Under the pieces are notes generated by a model. The model made no database searches. It worked only from the letters and a program-made list of their open reading frames with translations, and was not told the DNA's origin. A stretch of DNA of 64,000 nucleotides from Sulfurimonas lithotrophica (lineage in GTDB: Bacteria; Campylobacterota; Campylobacteria; Campylobacterales; Sulfurimonadaceae): contig NZ_CP043617.1 of assembly GCF_009258225.1 (NCBI RefSeq), positions 1-64,000 of the forward strand. The letters are read 5' to 3'. Below, piece by piece: positions 16,716 to 25,538 of this stretch; position 1 is the stretch's first letter, and the number at the start of each line of letters is the position of its first letter. The position numbers and the translations under genes were made by a program.

Positions 16716-17474
16716 CTAAAGTCTTACTGCTATACCTTCATCATTTAGATAATGTTTTAAATCCATTATATCAATCTCTTTATAGTGAAAAATACTTGCT
16801 GCAAGTGCTGCATCTGCACCATGATTAAATGCATCTTTTATATGTTCCATAGTACCTGCCCCACCGCTGGCAATAACAGGCACGTTTACAACGCTGGAAA
16901 TCTGCTCTGTAATGTTAAGTTCAAATCCTGCTTTTGTACCGTCTGCATCCATAGAGGTTAAAAGTATTTCACCGCTTCCACGATCAACTACTTCCTTAGC
17001 CCACTCAACTGCATCTATACCGGTATCGACTCTACCGCCGTTTAAATAAACATTATAAGAATCGCCTGTTTTTTTAACATCTATAGCAGTAACGATGCAT
17101 TGTGAGCCAAAACGTTTTGCACCTTCATTTATAAGTTCAGGACGTTTTATTGCAGCAGAATTAACACTAACTTTATCGCAACCTACGTTTAAAAGTTTGT
17201 AAATATCGTCAAGTTTTCGGATTCCGCCACCGACAGTTAATGGAATAAAAATTTCACGTGCAACTTCTGCCACTATATCAACTATAGTATCACGGTTGTC
17301 ACTAGATGCAGTTATGTCTAAAAAGGTAATTTCATCAGCACCCTCTTGATTATAACGTTTAGCAACTTCTACCGGATCCCCCGCATCTTTTAAACCGACA
17401 AAGTTAACACCTTTAACAACTCTACCGTCTTTGACATCAAGGCAGGGGATAATTCTCTTTGCAAAGTAATTCAA
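16716..17474 (-). CDS. hisF: Imidazole glycerol phosphate synthase, cyclase subunit HisF
   Basis: Cyclase that converts PRFAR and ammonia to imidazole glycerol phosphate in histidine synthesis, with HisH (not in the window). It is a TIM barrel of about 252 aa, with [20 protein letters not shown] at the start (catalytic Asp) and the second Asp in [11 protein letters not shown]. Phosphate-binding glycines are in VIASGGAGT. The frame opens at GTG 17480, but TTG at 17474 has better spacing to AAGG (7 bases) and gives the usual N-terminus, so I prefer it. A parS site lies just downstream. Confidence 0.95.
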   Translation of the reverse strand: MNYFAKRIIPCLDVKDGRVVKGVNFVGLKDAGDPVEVAKRYNQEGADEITFLDITASSDNRDTIVDIVAEVAREIFIPLTVGGGIRKLDDIYKLLNVGCDKVSVNSAAIKRPELINEGAKRFGSQCIVTAIDVKKTGDSYNVYLNGGRVDTGIDAVEWAKEVVDRGSGEILLTSMDADGTKAGFELNITEQISSVVNVPVIASGGAGTMEHIKDAFNHGADAALAASIFHYKEIDIMDLKHYLNDEGIAVRL

Positions 17475-17655
17475 GTACACACCTTATGGGCTTTATAGAA
17501 GCACCCTTATATAATGAACTAATTATACTACTTTAAGCTTATATTTTAATAGTAATATCTCTCTCTGAATAAAATATAAATTAATTTACAATTTATAAAA
17601 GAAAGTTATAATATAGAAATTTGTTTTAAAATATTAAAAAAGCCAAAGGCTAGTT

Positions 17656-18120
17656 ATGGATAAAGAAGAGATAATTGAGCATCTAAGAGCGGCAAAAACC
17701 GCTCATATAAAGTGGGTGCAAAAAGCTAAGCTTTTGATTAATGGAATAGAGATTGAAAAAGATGCTATACCGGTAAATTCTACTGAATGTAAATTCGGTA
17801 AATGGTTTTATAGTGATGGTCAAGTGTTAAATGCTCTTTCTAATAATCCTATGGAGTGTATGAATTCTATAGAACAATTACACTTTGAACTGCATGATAT
17901 TTATATGCATATTTTTAATATATATTTTTCAAAACCCGAAGGTGGCTTTTTATCTAAACTTTTTGGAAAGAAAAAGGAAGTAACGGAGATAGACGCTCAA
18001 AGAGCACAAACATACTTTGCAAATATGGAAGAGGTATCCAAAAAACTTTTAGATGAAATAAATAGACTTGAGAGAAGAATTTTGGCAATACCTGAAGAGA
18101 GAATCAAGGAACTTATGTAA
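17656..18120 (+). CDS. Stand-alone CZB (chemoreceptor zinc-binding) domain protein
   Basis: A 154-aa soluble protein made of one CZB domain. The conserved residues are HIKWVQKAK near residue 17, ECKFGKWFYSDG near 57 (zinc Cys) and LHFELHDIYMHIF near 90 (two His). The C-terminal part is helical and ends in a basic coiled coil. CZB domains sense zinc or hypochlorous acid in chemoreceptors and diguanylate cyclases. Here no signalling domain is attached, so it probably works with a separate receptor or enzyme. ATG start with an AAAGGC site. It is the first gene rightward of hisF. Confidence 0.85.
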   Translation: MDKEEIIEHLRAAKTAHIKWVQKAKLLINGIEIEKDAIPVNSTECKFGKWFYSDGQVLNALSNNPMECMNSIEQLHFELHDIYMHIFNIYFSKPEGGFLSKLFGKKKEVTEIDAQRAQTYFANMEEVSKKLLDEINRLERRILAIPEERIKELM

Positions 18121-18156
18121 ACATTAACTAATTATAAGCAAATATAGGGTAAACTC

Positions 18157-18948
18157 TTGCTTATGAATGAGAATAGTGTAGTAGCCAAAAAGAAGTTTGG
18201 ACAAAACTTCTTAAAAGATGAGAGTGTATTACACAAAATCATCCAATCGAAGCCCAAAAATGATAATAAGATTGTAGAAATTGGGCCTGGTTTAGGTGAT
18301 TTAACTAAATATTTAGTAGATGTCGGAAGTGTAGAAGCTTTTGAGGTCGATACCGATTTATGTAAGATATTACAAGAAAAGTTTAAAAAAGAGATCAATA
18401 CCAAGCAACTCCACTTAAATTGTGGGGATGTGCTCAATGCTTGGCAGAGTAGCTCAGAGGGTAATTTAATAGATGAGCCGTATGATTTGGTAGCAAATCT
18501 GCCTTATTATATTGCGACGAATATTATCCTAAAAGCACTCGCTGATACAATGTGTAAAAACATTCTTGTAATGACTCAGCTAGAGGTTGCAGAAAAATTT
18601 TGTGCAGAGGCTGGAGAGAAGGTATTTGGTTCTTTGGGGATTATTACCCAAAGTGTAGGGACGGCAAAGATTGTTGTAAAAGTTCCACCGACTGCTTTTG
18701 AACCGCCTCCAAAAATTGATTCTGCAGTTTTTTTAATTCAAAAAGATAAAGACAGATCTGACAAAGCTTTCGAGGATATGCTAAGAGTTGCATTTATGCA
18801 GCCTAGAAAGACTTTGATGAAAAATTTATCTTCTAAATATGAAAAAGCAAAACTTCAAGAGGTTTTTCAAGAACTGGGTCTCACATTAACGATTCGCCCT
18901 CATCAAGTAAATACTAAGGACTATCACCAACTCTATAAAAAAATATAA
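18157..18948 (+). CDS. ksgA: 16S rRNA dimethyladenosine transferase RsmA/KsgA
   Basis: Dimethylates two adjacent adenosines near the 16S 3' end during small-subunit maturation. The 263-aa length is typical. Motifs are KKFGQNFLKDESVL, the SAM-binding VEIGPGLGDLTKYL and the catalytic NLPYYIATNII. The frame opens with TTG at 18157, 7 bases after AGGG. An ATG two codons later (18163) has poorer spacing, so the start is uncertain by two residues. It is followed 14 bp later by rnj, an RNA-metabolism pair common in Campylobacterota. Confidence 0.96.
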   Translation: MLMNENSVVAKKKFGQNFLKDESVLHKIIQSKPKNDNKIVEIGPGLGDLTKYLVDVGSVEAFEVDTDLCKILQEKFKKEINTKQLHLNCGDVLNAWQSSSEGNLIDEPYDLVANLPYYIATNIILKALADTMCKNILVMTQLEVAEKFCAEAGEKVFGSLGIITQSVGTAKIVVKVPPTAFEPPPKIDSAVFLIQKDKDRSDKAFEDMLRVAFMQPRKTLMKNLSSKYEKAKLQEVFQELGLTLTIRPHQVNTKDYHQLYKKI

Positions 18949-18962
18949 TTGAAGGAGTTTGG

Positions 18963-20912
18963 ATGGAAAAGAACGGTAATGTAAAAGAACCGGAAGTAAA
19001 CGGTAATGTAAAAGAAAGTTCAAAACCAAATAGTAATCGTAAACCAAACAATAGAAACAATAACAGAAGCAATCAAAACAGAGATTCAAAACAAAATAAC
19101 AAAAATAATAGTCAAAACCGCAATAAGAATAGCGGTGGACGAGGACGTCGTCGTCAATCGACGCCAGTAGATGAAAATCTTAAAAAATTTGTTGCGATGA
19201 ATCAAGAAGGTCATAAGCAAAGATTAAATCCACACTTTAAACTTGATTTGAACTCAAAAGATAAAATCCGCATTACACCATTAGGCGGTTTAGGCGAAAT
19301 CGGTGGAAACATTACCGTGTTTGAGACACAAAAAGAAGCAATCCTTGTTGATGTAGGTATGAGTTTTCCTGATGAAGATATGCACGGTGTTGATATATTA
19401 GTACCGGATTTTTCATATATCCGTGAGATAAAAGATAAAATCAAAGCTGTTATTATAACCCATGCCCATGAAGACCACATAGGTGCTATGCCGTATCTTT
19501 ATAAAGAGATGCAGTTCCCGATATACGGTTCGCCACTGCCTCTAGCAATGATAGGTAATAAGTTTGATGAGCATCATATAAAAGAACATAGAAGATTTTT
19601 TAATCCGATAGAAAAAAGAAAAGTATATGAGATAGGTGATGATTTTAAAATAGAGTGGATGCATATGACACACTCAATTATAGATAGTTCATCTTTAGCT
19701 ATTACTACAGAAGCCGGTACGGTTATACATACCGGTGATTTTAAAATAGACCATACTCCTGTAGATGGCTATACAGCTGATTTACACAGGCTTGCTTACT
19801 ATGGAGAAAAAGGTGTGCTTTGTCTTTTAAGTGATTCTACCAACTCATATAATCCACAGCCTACACCTTCAGAATTAAGTGTAGCACCTGCACTTGATAG
19901 AGTTTTTTCCAAAGCGGAAGGTCGTGTAATACTTTCAACATTCAGCTCAAATATTCACCGTGTTCAGCAAGCTATCCAATACGGTATAAAATATGGACGT
20001 AAAATCTGTGTAATAGGTCGTTCAATGGAGCGTAATATTGAGATAGCTATGCAATATGACTATGTAAAACTTCCTAAAAATGCGTTTGTTGAACCTGAAC
20101 AAATATCTCATATGAATGATAAAGATGTTCTAATTGTTACAACGGGAAGCCAAGGAGAGCCAAGCTCAGCTCTGTTTAGAATGAGTATAGGTGAGCACAG
20201 GCATGTTAAAATTAAGCCTACGGACTTGGTAGTATTATCCTCACGTGCAATTCCTGGTAATGAGGGAAGCATCTCAGGAATGCTTAACCACCTTCAACGA
20301 GCAGGTGCAAAAATATCTCACGATAAAGATATTCACGTATCTGGTCATGCTTCTATAGAAGAACAAAAGCTCATGTTACGTCTAACAAACCCTAAGTTTT
20401 TCTTACCGGTTCACGGTGAATATAATCATGTTGTACGCCATAAAGAGACAGCTGTAATGTGTGGAATTCCTGAGAGAAATATTTATATTATGAATGATGG
20501 AGATTCTATAGAGGTAGCTCCAAAATATATGAGAAAAGTTAAAACCGTTAAATCAGGTAAAACTTATATAGACAACCAAAATAATCATAAAATTGATGAC
20601 GATATTGTACTTGATCGCCAAAAACTTGCATCTGACGGTATTGTTATGCTTATAGCAGAGGTTGATGGACAACATGCTAAGATGCTCTCAAAACCTAAAG
20701 TTACTACATTTGGTTTAGTTGCCGACAAACAAGATAAAGCGTTTGCTAAAGAGATGGAGGATGTACTAGAACATTTCTTACTTCATATTAAAGACGGTTT
20801 ATTAGAAAACGGTCGTGCATTAGAGAATGATTTACGTCAAGTTGTACGCAAACATATCTACCGTAAAATGAAAAAATATCCGCTTATTGTTCCACACGTA
20901 TTTGTTCAATAA
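18963..20912 (+). CDS. rnj: Ribonuclease J
   Basis: Bifunctional endo/5'-exonuclease that is the main mRNA decay and rRNA maturation enzyme in Campylobacterota. In 649 aa, the N-terminal 75 residues are an Asn/Lys/Arg-rich disordered tail as seen in Helicobacter RNase J. A metallo-beta-lactamase domain follows with the motif ITHAHEDHIGAMP. The beta-CASP domain contains STFSSNIHR and SGHAS, and a C-terminal domain follows. ATG start with GAAGGAG upstream. A strong hairpin lies downstream. Confidence 0.96.
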   Translation: MEKNGNVKEPEVNGNVKESSKPNSNRKPNNRNNNRSNQNRDSKQNNKNNSQNRNKNSGGRGRRRQSTPVDENLKKFVAMNQEGHKQRLNPHFKLDLNSKDKIRITPLGGLGEIGGNITVFETQKEAILVDVGMSFPDEDMHGVDILVPDFSYIREIKDKIKAVIITHAHEDHIGAMPYLYKEMQFPIYGSPLPLAMIGNKFDEHHIKEHRRFFNPIEKRKVYEIGDDFKIEWMHMTHSIIDSSSLAITTEAGTVIHTGDFKIDHTPVDGYTADLHRLAYYGEKGVLCLLSDSTNSYNPQPTPSELSVAPALDRVFSKAEGRVILSTFSSNIHRVQQAIQYGIKYGRKICVIGRSMERNIEIAMQYDYVKLPKNAFVEPEQISHMNDKDVLIVTTGSQGEPSSALFRMSIGEHRHVKIKPTDLVVLSSRAIPGNEGSISGMLNHLQRAGAKISHDKDIHVSGHASIEEQKLMLRLTNPKFFLPVHGEYNHVVRHKETAVMCGIPERNIYIMNDGDSIEVAPKYMRKVKTVKSGKTYIDNQNNHKIDDDIVLDRQKLASDGIVMLIAEVDGQHAKMLSKPKVTTFGLVADKQDKAFAKEMEDVLEHFLLHIKDGLLENGRALENDLRQVVRKHIYRKMKKYPLIVPHVFVQ

Positions 20913-20919
20913 TATATAA

Positions 20920-20956
20920 TTATTATCCCCTCCCTTATACCTTGAGGGGGTAATAA
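20920..20956 (+). terminator. Hairpin between rnj and folE
   Basis: Thirteen-base arms, TTATTATCCCCTC and GAGGGGGTAATAA, pair with a single T-G wobble around an 11-base loop, 8 bp after the rnj stop. The following bases CTTTAAAA give a weak T-run. It probably separates rnj from folE or stabilises the rnj 3' end. Confidence 0.6.
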
Positions 20957-21002
20957 CTTTAAAATATAGTATAATTCCCTATTAAATATCAAAGGTTATA
21001 TA

Positions 21003-21587
21003 TTGTCTGATACTAAAGATACACAGTTTGAAAATGCTGTAAAAACTATGATGGAACATGTAGGGGAAGACCCAAATCGTGAAGGGCTACTTGATACTCC
21101 TAGTCGTGTTAAAAAAGCATATGAATTTATATTTGGTGGGTATAAGGAAGATCCGAAAAAGATACTTGAATCAGCTTTGTTTACATCCAGTAATGATGAG
21201 ATGGTACTTATAAAAGATATAGAACTATATTCAACTTGTGAGCATCATCTCTTACCTATAATAGGTCGTGTACACGTGGCATATATTCCAGACGGAAAAG
21301 TGGTTGGACTTTCAAAAATTCCACGTGTTGTAAATGTATTTGCACGTCGTATGCAGATACAAGAACAGTTAACTGAGCAAATTGCAGATGCAATTATGGA
21401 GACTATAAACCCAAAAGGTGTAGCAGTTGTAGTTCAGGCTCGTCATATGTGTATGGAGATGCGTGGAGTTGAAAAAATAAACTCTACAACTACATCCTCT
21501 GCTCTTCGCGGATTATTTAAAAAAGATGAAAAAACCAGAGGCGAGTTTTTCTCTTTAATAAATTCTCCTACAGGAACTAGATACTAA
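21003..21587 (+). CDS. folE: GTP cyclohydrolase I
   Basis: Makes dihydroneopterin triphosphate, the first step of folate synthesis. The 194-aa homodecamer-type enzyme shows the zinc-binding STCEHHLLP and the later Cys in [10 protein letters not shown], plus the usual GLSKIPR. The start is TTG at 21003, about 5 bases after AAAGGTT. It is followed 5 bp later by fliI. Confidence 0.97.
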   Translation: MSDTKDTQFENAVKTMMEHVGEDPNREGLLDTPSRVKKAYEFIFGGYKEDPKKILESALFTSSNDEMVLIKDIELYSTCEHHLLPIIGRVHVAYIPDGKVVGLSKIPRVVNVFARRMQIQEQLTEQIADAIMETINPKGVAVVVQARHMCMEMRGVEKINSTTTSSALRGLFKKDEKTRGEFFSLINSPTGTRY

Positions 21588-21592
21588 ATTTT

Positions 21593-22897
21593 ATGCCGTT
21601 TAGCTCCCTAAAAGAAAAATTATCGTCTGTTAGCCACTCTACACATTTTGGAGAAGTGGTTAAAATTAATGCTACGGTAATAACTGCAACAGGATTAAAT
21701 GTCAGCATCTCCGATATGGTAAAAATCATATCAAACTATAATGGACAAGAAACGGTAGGAATGGTTACCGAAATAGACGGTAATACTTTTTATATAACTC
21801 CATTTCGTTTTGTTGAGGGTTTTCGTGCCGGCGATAAAGTATATTTAGATTCTAACGGATTAAATATAAATGTAGGTGAAGGTTTAATAGGTCGTGTAGT
21901 AAACCCGTTTATGCAACCCATAGACGGTAAAGGTCCCATAAAAAACACTCAAACAGCCCCGATTATAAAAGAGCCTATTCCTGCAATGAAGCGTGGAATG
22001 ATAGATGAGGTATTTAGTGTAGGGGTTAAAAGTATAGATGGTCTTTTGACATGTGGAAAAGGTCAAAAGCTTGGTATTTTTGCAGGAAGTGGGGTAGGTA
22101 AATCCACTTTAATGGGTATGATTGTTCGCGGTGCTGATGCACCTGTTAAAGTTGTAGCACTTATCGGTGAGCGTGGACGTGAAGTACCGGAATTTATAGA
22201 GAAAAACCTCGGCGGTGATTTGACAAATACCGTAATCATCGTTGCAACTTCCGATGACTCGCCTCTTATGCGTAAGTATGGAGCCTTTTCGGCTATGAGT
22301 GTTGCCGAGTATTTTAAAGATAAAGGTCAAGATGTCCTTTTTATAATGGATTCCGTTACCAGGTTTGCTATGGCACAACGTGAAATAGGTCTTGCACTTG
22401 GTGAACCTCCGACATCAAAAGGTTATCCTCCGTCATCCCTAACTTTACTTCCGCAACTTATGGAGCGTGCAGGAAAAGAGGTTGGTAAAGGTAGTATTAC
22501 GGCATTTTTTACTGTTTTAATTGAGGGTGATGATATGAGTGACCCTATTGCAGATCAAAGTAGGTCGATTTTAGACGGTCATATTGTACTCTCACGTGAA
22601 CTTACCGACTTTGGTATATATCCGCCTATCCATATATTAAACTCTGCATCCAGGGTTATGAATGACATTACAAGCGTAGAACATATAGATGCAGTAATGA
22701 AGTTTAGAAGAATGTACACTCTTTTAAAAGAGAACGAGATGCTAATCCGTATAGGTGCATATATAAAAGGTACAGATAAAGAACTTGATGAAGCTATAGA
22801 AAAAAAAGACAGTATGGAGAACTTTTTAAAACAACGTGCAGATAATCAAATTCCTTATGAACAGAGTATGCAAGAAATATTGTCTATTATTAAATAG
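21593..22897 (+). CDS. fliI: Flagellar export apparatus ATPase FliI
   Basis: ATPase of the flagellar type III export apparatus. The 434-aa protein resembles F1 beta. Walker A is GIFAGSGVGKSTLMG near residue 165, Walker B is DVLFIMDSVTRFAMAQRE, and the export-specific PTSKGYPPSSLTLLPQLMERAG follows. It sits 5 bp after folE, a pairing without obvious functional link. Other flagellar genes are absent from the window except fliW. It converges with the WD40-like gene, 3 bp apart. Confidence 0.96.
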   Translation: MPFSSLKEKLSSVSHSTHFGEVVKINATVITATGLNVSISDMVKIISNYNGQETVGMVTEIDGNTFYITPFRFVEGFRAGDKVYLDSNGLNINVGEGLIGRVVNPFMQPIDGKGPIKNTQTAPIIKEPIPAMKRGMIDEVFSVGVKSIDGLLTCGKGQKLGIFAGSGVGKSTLMGMIVRGADAPVKVVALIGERGREVPEFIEKNLGGDLTNTVIIVATSDDSPLMRKYGAFSAMSVAEYFKDKGQDVLFIMDSVTRFAMAQREIGLALGEPPTSKGYPPSSLTLLPQLMERAGKEVGKGSITAFFTVLIEGDDMSDPIADQSRSILDGHIVLSRELTDFGIYPPIHILNSASRVMNDITSVEHIDAVMKFRRMYTLLKENEMLIRIGAYIKGTDKELDEAIEKKDSMENFLKQRADNQIPYEQSMQEILSIIK

Positions 22898-22900
22898 TTA

Positions 22901-25018
22901 TTATTGAATAAATTCTGAAAACAACCAACTGTCTCTCTGGGTTGTAATGTCATGTGTAATAGCTAGTTTATGCTTAGTCTTTTGTTCGTATTTTTTCATC
23001 AGCATTTTTATCTCATAGTCTAGTCCAAATGTATCTATGTATGAATAAATGAGTTGTTGAGCATTTTTAAAAGAACGCTTAGATAGATATGTTTTGACTC
23101 TTATATGAAATGCAAGTCTAAATAAATCACCGATTTTATCAACCCTGCTCTTTAAGGTTACTAATAGCCCAAGAGTGTTCTTTATATCCGATATCTTTCC
23201 TTTAAGGGCATAACTCTCACATTCTTCAACTATTTTTTGCCAATGTTTTTCTAAGAGTTCGCCAAGTTCGGTTGTATATAAACTCGTGTATATGTCTAAG
23301 GTTTCATAGCATTTTTTTAAATTATTTTCTTTATAATAGTGTTGAAGAGCTTCTAAATGTTTGCACTCTCTATCAAAGTCGGAAATTTGCTGCTTTAAAT
23401 AAGGCACATCTTTTATAATAGATATTGCTATTCTTGCATTTGCAACATCGCCGTGGTATATAAAATTTTTGATTTGTTCTGTTTTGTATTCAATCTCACT
23501 TTGAAGCGTATTATAACTTGGTGATTTCATTAGAAGTTTATTTCTAAGAGCAAGCATAGAAGCTTTCGCATAATTTTTTTTATCTATAGCAAAGATAAAC
23601 TCAACAAAATCTTTATTTTGGTTTAGAACTAAGTCAATCATCTCCTTTTTTGAAGGTATTGTTTTATATTCTTGAAGCAGGGATCTTGCATTTTGTGTTT
23701 TGTTAAGCAGTATTTGTCTTTGTGCATTTTTAAAGACATCCCTCCAAATCTCTTCCATCTTTCTAAATATAGGTGTTTTTTCCAACTCCGGATATTTAGA
23801 ACAAAGAGCATAGGCAAGAGAGAGTTTTTTACTTAAATATAGAAGTTTTAGATTATTATAATTTTTAAAAGCAATGAATAAAGAGTTAATTTCTTTTTGT
23901 TTAGAAGGTATGTTTTTGAACATTTTTAGCAGTTCATTTGCTAAAGAAGTATTTTGGTTTATCAATGCGACTATAGCTTTATTATATATATTATTATATA
24001 GTTTATTTAAATCCATATAAGTTTTTGTGCTTTTTAGCATCGGTTCTTTTTCAACAAGTTCATACGCTTTGTCTAAAGAGTTGTGTAGTACCAAGGATTT
24101 TAAATCTTCTTCACAAGAGAGTTCAATCTTTTTGATAAAACCGCTTCTTAAAGCAACGGCAACATGTTTATAGTCTATAGATGAGAGTCTGATTACTTTA
24201 TCGTCAAAGCTCATATATTTGTGTTGCAACATTTTGGAGTTTTTAATATCAACAATACTTACGTAATTTGTATTTGAACAAAGCATGATATAGTTTGACT
24301 CTGGCATTGGTAAAACTTGACGAATCTGTGTAAGAGGCGTGTCTATTTCACTTAATAATTTTCTTTGCTTTATAGAAAATATGCTTATTAGACCGTCAAA
24401 GTTTGCGCTTAAAATTGTATCATCATCTATAAAGTGTAAAGCATTGATTCTTGAATTAGTATTTTGTAAAACGATTTTATTCGCTCTGGAGTACATATCT
24501 AATACAATTATTGCTCCACCTAACCCTGAGCATGCTAAACGATTATTTTTAACACACAGCGCACTAACGTAGTTTTTACGTATATATTTTCTATCGCTAC
24601 ACTCATGTGGAAATGAACATAATCTCGATATTGCAGAAGAATTTGCCCAGTTATATTGGGTTACTCTACCGTTTTCATTACCAGCTATTAAATAATTAGA
24701 TGTTTCATCAAATGTTAGTATTTGAATGTGCTGGTCATCGGTGGGAATTATTTTTAAAATCTCTTTTTTTTCTATATCGGCTATATATATAGCCTTTATA
24801 TTTGCAAAAGCAATAAGGTTACCTTGCAGATTAAATGTAAAAGCTGTTGTATCTTGATTTAGATGTTGGCTTGTAAAGTGGTATTTAACATTACAATTTT
24901 TGGTAGAAAAAATTTTTGCACCATGAAGTTTTGTACAAAAAGCGAGTTCGTCGGTAGAAGTTGTTTTGAGAGAGGTTATGAATGATCTAGCCTTAATGCA
25001 CTCTATAATTTCAGACAA
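22901..25018 (-). CDS. Large WD40-like beta-propeller protein of unknown function
   Basis: A 705-aa protein that I can only describe. Residues 1-310 contain about six degenerate WD40-type repeats (for example ILTFDETSNYLIAGNENGR and INALHFIDDDTILSANFDG), forming a likely beta-propeller. Residues 320-690 are helical, with repeated motifs built around Tyr/Leu-rich pairs, possibly TPR-like. There is no signal peptide, so it is probably a cytoplasmic scaffold. ATG start. It ends 3 bp from fliI on the opposite strand, and a terminator separates it from the upstream cytochrome-like gene. Confidence 0.8.
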   Translation of the reverse strand: MSEIIECIKARSFITSLKTTSTDELAFCTKLHGAKIFSTKNCNVKYHFTSQHLNQDTTAFTFNLQGNLIAFANIKAIYIADIEKKEILKIIPTDDQHIQILTFDETSNYLIAGNENGRVTQYNWANSSAISRLCSFPHECSDRKYIRKNYVSALCVKNNRLACSGLGGAIIVLDMYSRANKIVLQNTNSRINALHFIDDDTILSANFDGLISIFSIKQRKLLSEIDTPLTQIRQVLPMPESNYIMLCSNTNYVSIVDIKNSKMLQHKYMSFDDKVIRLSSIDYKHVAVALRSGFIKKIELSCEEDLKSLVLHNSLDKAYELVEKEPMLKSTKTYMDLNKLYNNIYNKAIVALINQNTSLANELLKMFKNIPSKQKEINSLFIAFKNYNNLKLLYLSKKLSLAYALCSKYPELEKTPIFRKMEEIWRDVFKNAQRQILLNKTQNARSLLQEYKTIPSKKEMIDLVLNQNKDFVEFIFAIDKKNYAKASMLALRNKLLMKSPSYNTLQSEIEYKTEQIKNFIYHGDVANARIAISIIKDVPYLKQQISDFDRECKHLEALQHYYKENNLKKCYETLDIYTSLYTTELGELLEKHWQKIVEECESYALKGKISDIKNTLGLLVTLKSRVDKIGDLFRLAFHIRVKTYLSKRSFKNAQQLIYSYIDTFGLDYEIKMLMKKYEQKTKHKLAITHDITTQRDSWLFSEFIQ

Positions 25019-25043
25019 TCAGCTAGCTCCGTTAAAACTAAAA

Positions 25044-25063
25044 TTGAGCCTTAAAAGGCTCAA
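25044..25063 (-). terminator. Rho-independent terminator of the cytochrome-like gene
   Basis: Nine-base arms TTGAGCCTT/AAGGCTCAA with a 2-base spacer. On the minus strand the stem is followed by TTTTAGTTTT. It lies 7 bp beyond the stop of the gene at 25071. Confidence 0.8.
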
Positions 25064-25070
25064 AAAGTAC

Positions 25071-25388
25071 TTAACAAGATGGAACGTTTCCACTGTCGTT
25101 AGCGTACTCGTAGAAAAAGTCAAAATAGTGTTGTAAATATTTATCTTTTAATGCACTGTCTTTTGCTTTAGGACAAATATTTTTAATCTCTTTAGCTAAG
25201 TCACCTTTAACAGCTTCCCATTCCATTTGAGAGTGTTTTGCAGCCATTTTTGCACCGTTCATTCCACATGCACCTTTTAATTTTTTAAGGTATAGTTTTT
25301 GACCTTTTGCAGGATCTGCACTAAGTGTTGTAGCACTCATAGTTAGCATTACTAATGCAGCTAAAGCGATTTTAATCATTTTTTTCAT
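25071..25388 (-). CDS. Periplasmic cytochrome-c-like protein lacking a haem motif
   Basis: A 105-aa exported protein with a clear signal peptide (KKMIKIALAALVMLTMSATT, cut after LSA). The mature part resembles small mono-haem cytochromes c (PAKGQKLYLKKLKGACGMNGAKMAA), but where CxxCH is expected it reads ACGMNGA. No covalent haem site is therefore present. Two other Cys remain (NICPKAK and the C-terminal Cys), so a disulfide or metal role is possible. It lies downstream of the SQR-like gene on the same strand, 150 bp away, with its own terminator. I do not know its function. Confidence 0.8.
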   Translation of the reverse strand: MKKMIKIALAALVMLTMSATTLSADPAKGQKLYLKKLKGACGMNGAKMAAKHSQMEWEAVKGDLAKEIKNICPKAKDSALKDKYLQHYFDFFYEYANDSGNVPSC

Positions 25389-25511
25389 TTTTTTCTCCTA
25401 TTGAAAATTGATGTATTTTAACTAAGAAAATATAAAATTAAGATTTATCACATAAATTACATACAATATTTATGAAAGTGTGTAAAAGCGTAAAATTGAA
25501 GATTTTAGAAG

Positions 25512-25535
25512 AATTTTCCCAAAAAAGGGAAAATT
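25512..25535 (-). terminator. Terminator of the SQR-like gene
   Basis: Nine-base arms AATTTTCCC/GGGAAAATT enclose a six-A loop, 3 bp after the stop codon. On the minus strand it reads into TTCTTCTAAAATC, so the T-run is imperfect. Confidence 0.65.
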
Positions 25536-25538
25536 TGA

